The position numbers were made by a program, and so were the translations under genes. From NCBI RefSeq assembly GCF_004151105.1, contig NZ_PHRF01000027.1, positions 113,008-177,007 on the forward strand: a stretch of 64,000 nucleotides of DNA, read 5' to 3'. The notes under the pieces were generated by a model. It worked only from the letters and a program-made list of their open reading frames with translations, made no database searches and was not told the origin of the DNA. Source of the stretch: Streptomyces sp. L-9-10. GTDB lineage: Bacteria; Actinomycetota; Actinomycetes; Streptomycetales; Streptomycetaceae. Positions 44,165-52,311 of the stretch are shown here, piece by piece; the stretch's first letter is position 1, and each line of letters opens with the position of its first letter.

Positions 44165-45604
44165 ATGCCGTCCCCTCTGTTCGCGGACCGCCCCGCCCCG
44201 CAAGCCGCCGAGCCGGGGACGGTGGACGCGCTCATCACCCGGACCCGCCGGCTGCGCGGTGACGTGGACGCCGTACGCCGGGACACCGAGGTCGACGACA
44301 GCAACACGCTCTGGCGTTGGAAGCGGGCGCTCTGCGATCTGGCGATATGTCAACTGGACCAGCTGGGCTCCCACTTGGACCAGCTCAAGGCGGGCAGGCC
44401 GGACGCGGGAGGCGCGTCCGACCGTCCGGCACGGGACGCTTCCCCGAACCGGGACCCCGCTCAGGACGGCCCCGGACCACGGCTCGGCCGGGTGGGCAGC
44501 GGGGAGTGGAACCTCCTGACCGACGAGGTCAGTTGGTCGGAGGAACTGTTCCGGATCCTCGGACGCGATCCGGAGAGCGGGCCGCTGACACTCGACGAAC
44601 TCCCGTCCCTGGTGCTCCCAGAAGACCAGGCGCTGCTCACCGTGATGGTGACGGACTGTCTGATCGACGGGAAGCCCATCGACGGCGAGTTCAGGATCTT
44701 CGGGGCCGACAGTGAGGTCCGTACCCTGCACATGATGGGCGAGCCCGTCCTCGACACCGACGGCTGCACCGCCTCCATGTGGGCGGTGGTGCGCGACATC
44801 AGCGTGCTGCGCGACGGCGAGCGGTCCTTACGCGACTCCCGTGACTCCCTCCGGCGCGAGCACCATCTCGCGCAGACCGAACACCGGCTGGTGGCCGAGC
44901 TGCACGACGCGGTGCTTCCCCCCTGGCACGGCTCCTCGTATCCGCCGAGGAGCGGGCCCGACGCGCTGGACCTGGCCGCCCGCAGGCTCCCCGCCACGGC
45001 GCACCCGGCGACCGGTGGTCACTGGTTCGACGCCCTCGAACTTCCCTCCGGGGAATCGCTGTTGACGATCGGCGAGCTGACCGGGCATGGGGTGGCCGGG
45101 GCATCCTCGATGGCCATGCTGCTGGGAGCGCTGCGCGGAATGGCCGTGGCGGGTATCGCGCCCGGAGCCCTGCTCGGCCATCTCAACCAGCTGCTGGAGT
45201 CCTCGCAACAGCCGGCGCTGGGCAGCGCGCTCTGCTCCCGCTACGCCCCGGAGACCCGGACCTTCTCCTGGGCGCAGGCGGGCCACCCCGCCCCGCTGCT
45301 GTTCCGCGACGGGACGGGGCGCGCGCTCACGCCGCCGGACGGCGTACTGCTCGGGGCGACCTCGGGGGCCGCGTACGAGCAGGCCGAAGTCCAGCTCCTG
45401 CCCGGGGATCTCCTGGTGCTGCACACCGACGGCGACGGGCCGACGCGCGAGCGCCTGATCGGACTGGCGCCCCGGGTGGCCGGGACCCGCTCCGCGCGGG
45501 AGTGTGCTCAGTTGATCGCCGAGGAGTGCGACAGCGCCGAACGCGCGGACGCCGCCTGTCTGATGGTCGTCAGGATCCCCGGACGACAGGGAGCTCCCGG
45601 CTGA
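44165..45604 (+). CDS. PAS-domain PP2C/SpoIIE-like phosphatase with altered metal ligands; TTA codon
   Basis: A 479-residue protein. An N-terminal helical region (~10-90) is followed by a PAS domain (~105-215, SGEWNLLTDEVSWSEELFRI) and a SpoIIE-type PP2C domain (~235-475). In PP2C domains, GGDWYDA and GDVxGHG carry metal-binding aspartates. Here they read GGHWFDA and GELTGHG. LHTDGDG and the final RADAACLMVV keep Asp. Activity is therefore uncertain; it may be a pseudophosphatase or a modified enzyme that still regulates anti-sigma systems. Codon 222 (44828-44830) is TTA, so translation may depend on bldA. The ATG follows GGAG. Confidence 0.86.
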   Translation: MPSPLFADRPAPQAAEPGTVDALITRTRRLRGDVDAVRRDTEVDDSNTLWRWKRALCDLAICQLDQLGSHLDQLKAGRPDAGGASDRPARDASPNRDPAQDGPGPRLGRVGSGEWNLLTDEVSWSEELFRILGRDPESGPLTLDELPSLVLPEDQALLTVMVTDCLIDGKPIDGEFRIFGADSEVRTLHMMGEPVLDTDGCTASMWAVVRDISVLRDGERSLRDSRDSLRREHHLAQTEHRLVAELHDAVLPPWHGSSYPPRSGPDALDLAARRLPATAHPATGGHWFDALELPSGESLLTIGELTGHGVAGASSMAMLLGALRGMAVAGIAPGALLGHLNQLLESSQQPALGSALCSRYAPETRTFSWAQAGHPAPLLFRDGTGRALTPPDGVLLGATSGAAYEQAEVQLLPGDLLVLHTDGDGPTRERLIGLAPRVAGTRSARECAQLIAEECDSAERADAACLMVVRIPGRQGAPG

Positions 45605-45700
45605 CGGAGGATCCCCGGGCGACCCCGAAGCACGGCTCCCCGAAGAGGGGCTCCCGGAAGCACAACTCCCGGAAGAGCGGCTCCGGACAGCGGAGGGGCG

Positions 45701-47194
45701 CTAGACATCCGCCTGCCCCGTCCGCTTCACCGGCCCCCTCGGCATGGCCAGCTTCAGCTCCTCGCGCAGATCGTCGATCTTCTCGTACCCCGCGTACTGG
45801 CCGGTGAGCCGGTACATCTCCCGCAGCCGGTCCCAGGTGCGGTGCGAGGAGGTCTCCCCCATCGACACCAGCGCCAGCCGCGCGTAGCGGTCGGCCTGTT
45901 CGGGATCGTCGGCGATGAAGCAGGCGGACGCCAGCGAGATGTAGTCGAAGATCTTGGAGCGCTGCCGGTCGTTGCCGCGCAGTTCCAGCGCGCGCTTGGC
46001 GTGCTGCTGCGCGGTGATCGCCGCCGCGGGCTCGTGGTCGGCGAGGGTACGGAAGGCGAGGGCCTCCATGCCGTGCAGATCGGCCTCGTCGAACATCTGC
46101 ATCCAGCAGGGCGAGGGGACGTCCTGCTTGTCCGCGACGAAGAGTTCCTCCGCCTCGCCCAGGGTGCGGCGCATGGCCTTGCCGCGGCCCATGGACGCGT
46201 GTGCCCATGCCTCGATGGTGCGCAGCATGGCGCGGGTGCGGGGCAGAGCCTCCTCGCCCGAACCCGAATCCGCGAGCTTCATCAGATCGAGTGCCTCGTC
46301 GGGCCTGCCGAGGTGGACCATCTGACGAGCGGCCCTGGACAGGGCCTCGCCCGCGCGGGGCCGGTCGCCGCCCTCGCGCGCCGCGTGAGTGGCGATGACG
46401 AAGTACTTCTGGGCCGTGGGTTCGAGACCGATGTCGTGGGACATCCAGCCGGCGAGTACGGCGAGGTTGGCGGCGACGCCCCAGAGGCGCCGCTGGAGAT
46501 GGTCGGGGTGGCGGTAGGCGAGCATGCCGCCCACTTCATTGAGCTGGCCCACCACGGCCTTGCGCTGGAGCCCGCCGCCCCGGGCGGCGTCCCAGGCGCG
46601 GAACACCTCGACGGAGCGCTCCAGGGCCTCGATCTCCTGCGACCCGATGGGGGCGGCCTCGTAACGGTCGAACCCGGCGGGTTCCGCGTGCAGGGGATCG
46701 TCGATCCGGGGGGCGTCGGACGAGAGTGCGGGGTCGGAGTGCAGCCAGTCATGCATGGCGCTGGTGAGTGCTGAGCCTGCGGTGAGCGCGGCACCCGCGC
46801 CCACCAAGCCGCGACGGTTGAGCATGAGGTCCATTCCCGTGAATTCGGTGAGGACCGCAGCCGTCCGGTCGGGCGCCCAGGGGAGGGCGTCGGGGTTGTC
46901 CGCGTTCCCGGCGTCCCGGCGTTTCCCCGCGCGCCCGCTCCGTACGAACCCGAGGTCCTCGATGGTCACGACACGACCGAGCCGCTCGGTGAACAGGGCT
47001 ACCAGCACTCTCGGCACGGGATCGCGCGGGGTCTCCCCCATGTCGATCCAACGCCTCACCCGCGAGGTGTCGGTGGCCAGCTGGGGGTGGCCCATGGCCG
47101 CCGCCTGCCGGTTCACCAGCCGTGCGAGTTCGCCCTTGGACCAGCCGGCCAGGCCGAACAGATCCGACAGACGGGTGTTGGGTTCTCCGCTCAC
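45701..47194 (-). CDS. nsdA: NsdA-like negative regulator of development and antibiotic production
   Basis: A 497-residue cytoplasmic protein. Its sequence matches the S. coelicolor NsdA as I recall it: LFGLAGWSKGELARLVNRQA with DTSRVRRWIDMGETPRDPVP at the N-terminus (DNA-binding or docking-like), GMDLMLNRRGLVGAG in the middle, and a C-terminal TPR-like helical region (e.g. CFIADDPEQADRYARLALVS). NsdA represses sporulation and antibiotic synthesis. The GTG at 47194 after GGGGG gives the usual length; a longer frame opens at 47263. It is divergent from an APH-like kinase. Confidence 0.9.
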   Translation of the reverse strand: MSGEPNTRLSDLFGLAGWSKGELARLVNRQAAAMGHPQLATDTSRVRRWIDMGETPRDPVPRVLVALFTERLGRVVTIEDLGFVRSGRAGKRRDAGNADNPDALPWAPDRTAAVLTEFTGMDLMLNRRGLVGAGAALTAGSALTSAMHDWLHSDPALSSDAPRIDDPLHAEPAGFDRYEAAPIGSQEIEALERSVEVFRAWDAARGGGLQRKAVVGQLNEVGGMLAYRHPDHLQRRLWGVAANLAVLAGWMSHDIGLEPTAQKYFVIATHAAREGGDRPRAGEALSRAARQMVHLGRPDEALDLMKLADSGSGEEALPRTRAMLRTIEAWAHASMGRGKAMRRTLGEAEELFVADKQDVPSPCWMQMFDEADLHGMEALAFRTLADHEPAAAITAQQHAKRALELRGNDRQRSKIFDYISLASACFIADDPEQADRYARLALVSMGETSSHRTWDRLREMYRLTGQYAGYEKIDDLREELKLAMPRGPVKRTGQADV

Positions 47195-47220
47195 GTCAAG
47201 CCCCCAGGTTCTCAGCTGAG

Positions 47221-47285
47221 TTGACAGTAACCGCCTGTCAGAGGCGTGGCGACTATTCGCCACGGTTCGCCAGGCTTCGCCAGCT
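47221..47285. promoter_or_regulatory. Repeat-rich control region between nsdA and the kinase gene
   Basis: Three features are packed here: a perfect -35-like TTGACA (47221-47226, plus strand) inside TGACAG-7-CTGTCA; GTGGCG-6-CGCCAC (47246-47263); and three successive 10-bp copies beginning ttcgcca (47256-47285). These look like regulator-binding sites. Confidence 0.55.
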
Positions 47286-47425
47286 CGTGTGCCAGGGGGT
47301 CGACGGTGTCAGGTAGGAACGCGCCATCCCGGCCCGGCAGCCGGACGTACTCCCCAGGGTGCCCCATGGCTGCCGGGCGGGAGGCGCGAGTAATTCGTCG
47401 GCACACGAAGGGATCTGTATCGCCC

Positions 47426-48556
47426 ATGTACACAGCATCGTCCTCCGTGTCCGCTCCGCCCCGGTCGCAGCGTACGGTCGCCCCCGGCGGCGGGCCGTAT
47501 CTCGACCCCACGCATGCGGGGCGGCCGCGGCTCAGGGCGGGGACGGTCACCCAACCGCTCAGCGGGAGAATCGACTTGTCCGGCCCCCAGGGCGCGCAGC
47601 TGCGCATGGCGATCACGGCGGTGCACCGGGTCTGTCCGGAGTTCAACCCGGTGCAGGTACTGCGGCGCAGCGGGCGCTCCGTTCTGCTCGTCGGAACCAC
47701 GGGGCGCGCCAACGCGGTCGCCAAGTGCCTGCTGGACCACTCCCCCGTCTGGACCGAACGGTTCAGGCACGAAATAGCTGCTTATCGCTCCTTCGTCCGG
47801 CACCGGCCGCCGGTACGGGTCCCCCGGCTGATCGCCGCGGACCCGGAGAACTGCGCGCTGGTGATCGAGCGGATGCCGGGGCGGGCCGCCGCGCTGACCC
47901 GCCATCCGGTGGAGGCACCGCCGCGCGCCGATCTGCGGGCCGCGCTCGGCGCGATCGCCAGGCTGAACACCTGGCGGCCCCCGGCCGGTCTGTTCGACAA
48001 GCCGCTCGACTACGCGTCGCGGATCGCCCGCTACCACGAGCTGGGGCTGTTCACCGACCGGGACCTGGGCGATCTGCAGAAGCTGCTGCACGGTCTGGCC
48101 GGCGCCAGACAGGGCATGGAGTTCTGTCACGGCGACGCCCTGCTCTCCAACGTCCTGCTGTCCCCGGCGGGTCCCGTGCTCGTCGACTGGGAGCACGCGG
48201 GCTGGTATCTGCCGGGCTACGACCTGGCGACGCTCTGGGCGGTGCTCGGGGACGCCCCGCTGGCGCGCCGCCGGATCAGTCAGCTCGCACAGGCCGGCGG
48301 ACCGGTGGCGCGGGACGCGTTCCTGGTCAATCTGATGCTCGTGCTGACCCGGGAGATCCGGATGTACGAGACGGCGGTGCAGCGCGCGCTGCGTGAGACA
48401 CCGTCATCCGGTGGCGGCCCGTCCGCCCACCCGTCGCCGTCCGTGCAGCAGAGCGGTCTGACGCCGGCCGAGGAGCAGCGGCTGCTGCTGCGGCGGTTGC
48501 ACGACGACTGCGCGATGGCACGGCGGGCCGTGCGCGCGGCGGTGGGGACCCGCTGA
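47426..48556 (+). CDS. Aminoglycoside phosphotransferase-family kinase-like protein
   Basis: A 376-residue protein of the APH/choline-kinase superfamily. The ATP-binding lobe contains [12 protein letters not shown] (Lys candidate), the catalytic loop is [13 protein letters not shown] (HGDxxxxN), and the metal-binding motif is LVDWEHAG in place of DFE-like. It would phosphorylate a small molecule; the substrate is unknown and resistance should not be assumed. The ATG at 47426 follows GAAGGGAT at ~12 nt. It is divergent from nsdA. Confidence 0.85.
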   Translation: MYTASSSVSAPPRSQRTVAPGGGPYLDPTHAGRPRLRAGTVTQPLSGRIDLSGPQGAQLRMAITAVHRVCPEFNPVQVLRRSGRSVLLVGTTGRANAVAKCLLDHSPVWTERFRHEIAAYRSFVRHRPPVRVPRLIAADPENCALVIERMPGRAAALTRHPVEAPPRADLRAALGAIARLNTWRPPAGLFDKPLDYASRIARYHELGLFTDRDLGDLQKLLHGLAGARQGMEFCHGDALLSNVLLSPAGPVLVDWEHAGWYLPGYDLATLWAVLGDAPLARRRISQLAQAGGPVARDAFLVNLMLVLTREIRMYETAVQRALRETPSSGGGPSAHPSPSVQQSGLTPAEEQRLLLRRLHDDCAMARRAVRAAVGTR

Positions 48557-48918
48557 TCCGGCCGGCCCGGCCGTACCGAGCGAGAACGAACAGTGCCGCA
48601 CGCCCCGCGCGGATCACGGGGCGCGCGGCGCGTCCGGCGTGTCCCCGGGCCGGCCCCGGTCCCGCGCGAATCCCGGGCGGTATCCGGCCTCCCCCGGCGG
48701 CTTCCGGCCGCTCCTCGTGGCGCATGTCTGATCATTGGTCCATTCCACTGACGCGCCGCAGGCCCGGACCCCACCGCCGCGAAACTCCGTGACACCCACG
48801 CTGACGTGCGAAATCCCCTCCATGCCTGATGATTGACGGATTCTCCGGAAGCCGATACCCCTGTAGTCCAGTCGGCCCGGCAGGCCCCTTCGCGCATCAC
48901 CCGTCACTGGAGGCTGCA
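48557..48918. other. Intergenic region before the amidase gene
   Basis: A short hairpin (CGCCCCG/CGGGGCG, 48601-48622) may terminate the kinase gene. The remaining ~300 bp form the amidase promoter and leader. I looked for a riboswitch-like fold and saw none I could support. Confidence 0.5.
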
Positions 48919-50895
48919 TTGCAAGGTTCCGTCCCCCCACGACCGAGATTCCCGCGTGGTCGCGCGCTGCGAGCGGGGGGTGTCGTGGCGTCCGCCGCGC
49001 TGCTGCTGCCCCTGGTCTCCGCCACTCCGTCCGTCACCGCGGAACAGCCGGGATCCGGCGCGTTGCAGCGTGAGTTCGCCGCCGCGGCCGCGCGGTACCA
49101 GGTGCCGCAGAGCGTGCTGCTCGGTGTCTCGTATCTCCAGTCCCGCTGGGACACGCACAGCGGCGCCCCGAGCGTCACCGGCGGCTACGGCCCGATGCAT
49201 CTGACCGACGCCAGGACCGCGCTCGCCGACGCGCCGCACCACTCGGAGGGTACGGAGGACCCGCGCGGGGACACCTCGCGCGCGGCGAAGACCGTCACCG
49301 GGGCCGCGCTGCCCAGGACCTCCGAACTGCCCGCCCGGCTGCGCACCCTGGACCGTGCCGCCGAGCTGACCGGGCTGCCCGCCAAGGAGCTGCGGCGCAG
49401 CCCCGCGGCCAATGTCCGGGGTGGCGCGGCACTGCTGGCCGCGGCCCAGCGGGAGCTGGGACAGCCGCTGAGCGGCGATCCGGCCGACTGGTACGGCGCG
49501 GTGGCCCGGTTCTCCGGGGCGGACGACTCCGCGACGGCCGCGACCTACGCCGATGACGTGTACGACGTGATCAGGAACGGCGAGCACCGTACGACGGACA
49601 GCGGCCAGCGGGTGGCGCTGCGCGCGGCCCCCCGGATCTCCCCCGACACCGCGCAGACCGCGCGGCTCGGTCTGCGGAAGGCCGACGCCGGACGGGCCGA
49701 GTGTCCCGGTACGGTCGCCTGCGAGTGGATCCCGGCGCCGTACGCGGAGTTCGGCGAGGGCGACTACGGGAACCACGACAAGGCGGACCGGCCGAAGTCC
49801 CAGTCGGTCGACTACATCGTCATTCATGACACCGAGGGCTCCTGGGACACCACGATCAAGCTGATCCAGGACCCGAAGTATGTGTCGTGGAACTACACGT
49901 TGCGCTCGTCCGACGGGCATGTCGCCCAGCATGTGGCGACCAAGGATGTCGCCTGGCACGCCGGCAACTGGTACATCAACTCCAAGTCGGTGGGTCTGGA
50001 ACACGAGGGCTTCCTCACCGCGCCGGACGCCTGGTACACGGAGGCGATGTACCGCACCTCGGCGCGGCTGGTCGGGTACCTGGCGAAGAAGTACGACATC
50101 CCGCTGGACCGCCGGCACATCCTGGGCCATGACAATGTGCCCGGCACGACCACCTCGACGATCCCCGGAATGCACACCGACCCCGGCCCGTACTGGGACT
50201 GGGCGCACTACTTCCAGCTGCTCGGGAAGCCGTTCAAGGCGACCGCGGGGCCGGCGGCGTCCGTGGTCACGATCCGTCCGGACTACGCGGCCAACCAGCC
50301 GTCCTACACCGGCTGCGAGAAGGCGGGCCAGGCCTGCGCCCCGCACGGCTCGGGCGCCGTACGGCTGCACACCGCCCCGGCCGCGGACGCGCCGCTCGTG
50401 AAGGACATCGGGCTGCGGCCCGGCGGCGAGGACTCCACGACCGACGTCAACGACCTGGGTGCCCGCGCCTCGACCGGCCAGCAGTTCGCGGTCGCCGGGC
50501 GCGAGGGCGACTGGACGGCGATCTGGTACCTCGGCCAGAAGGCGTGGTTCCACAACCCGCGTACGAAGCCGACCGCCGTGGGCGCCAAGGAGCGGGTGCT
50601 GACGCCGAAGGCCGGGCTGGCGGAGATCCCGGTGTACGGACGGGCCTATCCGGAGGCCGGGGCCTACCCGGAGGGGGTTCCGGTCCAGACGGTCTCGGCG
50701 TTCCCCTACAAGCTGCTCGCCGGCCAGCGCTATGTGGTGGGCGTCCAGGCACCGAGTGAGTACTTCTTCGCGCCGACCTTCGACACCGCCGGACACCGGG
50801 TGGTGCGGGGCGAGGACACGTACTACGAGATCCAGTTCGGGCACCGGGTCGCCTATGTGAAGGCGGCCGATGTGGAGGTGCGGCCGGCACGCTGA
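48919..50895 (+). CDS. Secreted N-acetylmuramoyl-L-alanine amidase (amidase_2/PGRP-like), TTG start
   Basis: A 658-residue secreted protein. A signal peptide (~12-45) is followed by a lytic-transglycosylase-like helical part (SVLLGVSYLQSRWDTH, ~70). The amidase_2 domain (~295-450) has zinc ligands in VIHDTEG, VAWHAGNWYIN and GHDNVPG. The C-terminus has SH3-like stretches. It would cut peptidoglycan between MurNAc and the peptide. I chose TTG at 48919 because GGAGG lies 5 nt before it and the signal peptide then begins at the N-terminus. Upstream in-frame starts at 48829 would lengthen the N-region. Confidence 0.88.
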   Translation: MQGSVPPRPRFPRGRALRAGGVVASAALLLPLVSATPSVTAEQPGSGALQREFAAAAARYQVPQSVLLGVSYLQSRWDTHSGAPSVTGGYGPMHLTDARTALADAPHHSEGTEDPRGDTSRAAKTVTGAALPRTSELPARLRTLDRAAELTGLPAKELRRSPAANVRGGAALLAAAQRELGQPLSGDPADWYGAVARFSGADDSATAATYADDVYDVIRNGEHRTTDSGQRVALRAAPRISPDTAQTARLGLRKADAGRAECPGTVACEWIPAPYAEFGEGDYGNHDKADRPKSQSVDYIVIHDTEGSWDTTIKLIQDPKYVSWNYTLRSSDGHVAQHVATKDVAWHAGNWYINSKSVGLEHEGFLTAPDAWYTEAMYRTSARLVGYLAKKYDIPLDRRHILGHDNVPGTTTSTIPGMHTDPGPYWDWAHYFQLLGKPFKATAGPAASVVTIRPDYAANQPSYTGCEKAGQACAPHGSGAVRLHTAPAADAPLVKDIGLRPGGEDSTTDVNDLGARASTGQQFAVAGREGDWTAIWYLGQKAWFHNPRTKPTAVGAKERVLTPKAGLAEIPVYGRAYPEAGAYPEGVPVQTVSAFPYKLLAGQRYVVGVQAPSEYFFAPTFDTAGHRVVRGEDTYYEIQFGHRVAYVKAADVEVRPAR

Positions 50896-50915
50896 TACCG
50901 AACCGGCAGGGGGAT

Positions 50916-50956
50916 GCCGGGCGTCGCCGGCCGCGGGGGAGCCGGTGACGCCCGGC
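50916..50956. terminator. Bidirectional terminator
   Basis: A 16-bp stem with one mismatch (GCCGGGCGTCGCCGGC with GCCGGTGACGCCCGGC) sits between the amidase and the convergent baeRF3 gene, followed by a pyrimidine-rich stretch. Confidence 0.75.
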
Positions 50957-51022
50957 CTCTGTCTGTCCAGGTACGTCGTCTGTCCGGGTGCGTACGGCGG
51001 TGCGGTGGCGCGGAGCCGTGAG

Positions 51023-52132
51023 TCAGTAGCGCAGGACGGCGGCGATCCGGTCGTGGACGGCGAGCGTGTCGTCCGGGAGGAAGACCACCTCGGCGCCGCC
51101 GTCCAGGGCTGTTTCGACGAGTTCGTCGACGATGTCCTCGCGTACGTCGGGGCCCGCGGCGGACTCGTCGTCGACCGGGATCAGATGCCCGTCGCTGACG
51201 CGGACCGTACGGCGGTAGTGCTCTTCGATCGCGACCAGATCGGCCCGCTTCTCGCGTACGGACTCCCAGACCTCGTCGAGTCCGGCGGCGAAGGTGCGCC
51301 GGCCCTTGGCGTCGTCCAGCCGGGTCAGTACCTCGGCCTTCTCGCGGCGCGCGTACTCCTCCGCCACGGGCCGGAGTTCCTTCAGCAGGACGGGGGCCGG
51401 GCCGTCCGTCAGACCGCCCTTGACCAGCCGTCCGACGGCCGTACGGGTGGCGTTGCCCGTCTCGTCCAGCAGGGCGAGCGCGGGGGCGAGGCCGACCAGA
51501 TGAAGCGGCCGGGGGCGGCGCGCCAGCACCGCGCCCATGGTCTCGTCGACGGACCGCAGGAAACGGCGGGTCTCCTCGTCGGTGAAGGTGCTGGGGGTGT
51601 CACCGATCCGTTCCTCGCGTTCGACGTCCCAGGTGTCCTCGGGAGGCGTCAGGGGGAATCCGTCCTCGCGGTGCTCGCGCAGCGACTCACCGGACCCGCT
51701 CCAGAGCGTCGCGCGGTCGGCGGCGATCGCCAGCACCCAGAACGGCCGTGACTGCGCGGTGGCCGCCACGAGGTTCCGGGTCAGATAGGTGTCGGAGAGG
51801 ACGACGCGCTCGGGGACCTCGCGCGGCAGGTACCAGACCCGGAACTCCCCGGCGTCGGCGAGCAGCAGCAGCCCGTCGAGCAGATGGCGCAGATCGACCT
51901 CGGCGACGGCCTTGTCGAGCCGGCCCATGACGGCGGCACGGGTCCGCTTGTCCAGACCGGGTTCGGCCTCCAGCCGGCGTCCCGCCTCGGCCAGCAGATT
52001 GCGCAGCCGTACCGCGTCCTGCTCGTGGTGGGGTTCGCGGCGGTGCGTGGGCATCGTCAGGGACACGGCCGGATAGGTGCGTGTTGCACGCAGTTCCCGC
52101 AGGACGTCGGGGTTCAGACCATTGCTGTCCAT
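51023..52132 (-). CDS. baeRF3-domain protein (bacterial release-factor-like)
   Basis: A 369-residue soluble protein of the bacterial archaeo-eukaryotic release-factor-like group, once annotated as chemotaxis protein. VSLTMPTHRREPHHEQDAVR (N-terminal) and the C-terminal EIxE-like EHYRRTVRVSDGHLI then ALDGGAEVVFLPDDTL are the features that suggest it. Family roles are proposed in ribosome rescue or stress. The ATG at 52132 follows GAAGGGA; an upstream frame start at 52204 would add Arg-rich residues. It lies downstream of GH95 on the same strand, after a terminator. Confidence 0.72.
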   Translation of the reverse strand: MDSNGLNPDVLRELRATRTYPAVSLTMPTHRREPHHEQDAVRLRNLLAEAGRRLEAEPGLDKRTRAAVMGRLDKAVAEVDLRHLLDGLLLLADAGEFRVWYLPREVPERVVLSDTYLTRNLVAATAQSRPFWVLAIAADRATLWSGSGESLREHREDGFPLTPPEDTWDVEREERIGDTPSTFTDEETRRFLRSVDETMGAVLARRPRPLHLVGLAPALALLDETGNATRTAVGRLVKGGLTDGPAPVLLKELRPVAEEYARREKAEVLTRLDDAKGRRTFAAGLDEVWESVREKRADLVAIEEHYRRTVRVSDGHLIPVDDESAAGPDVREDIVDELVETALDGGAEVVFLPDDTLAVHDRIAAVLRY

Positions 52133-52257
52133 GCTGTCCCTTCGCTCGATGAAGGTCCGGCGGCGGGCGGACAGGCGCGTGCCGGCCCCCACTCGTGCAT
52201 CCATCTTGCGCGATTCCGGCCGGTTCCGCAGGAGGGGCGGTCCGCTCGACCGCGCGA

Positions 52258-52289
52258 GGGCCCCACCGGCCGTGCGGCGGATGGGGCCC
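52258..52289 (-). terminator. Terminator after the GH95 gene
   Basis: GGGCCCCA and TGGGGCCC form an 8-bp perfect stem with a 16-nt GC-rich loop, 23 bp after the GH95 stop. Confidence 0.6.
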
Positions 52290-52311
52290 CCGGTCCGAGA
52301 CCGTCCGAGAC

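Noticed and set aside
47426..48556. Aminoglycoside-resistance gene
   Set aside because: The APH fold is shared by many small-molecule kinases; no evidence for antibiotic substrate and it lies next to nsdA, not in a resistance context.
48557..48918. Possible ydaO-type c-di-AMP riboswitch upstream of the amidase gene
   Set aside because: Cell-wall hydrolase genes in Streptomyces may have one, but I could not find the conserved core by eye; covariance-model search would decide.
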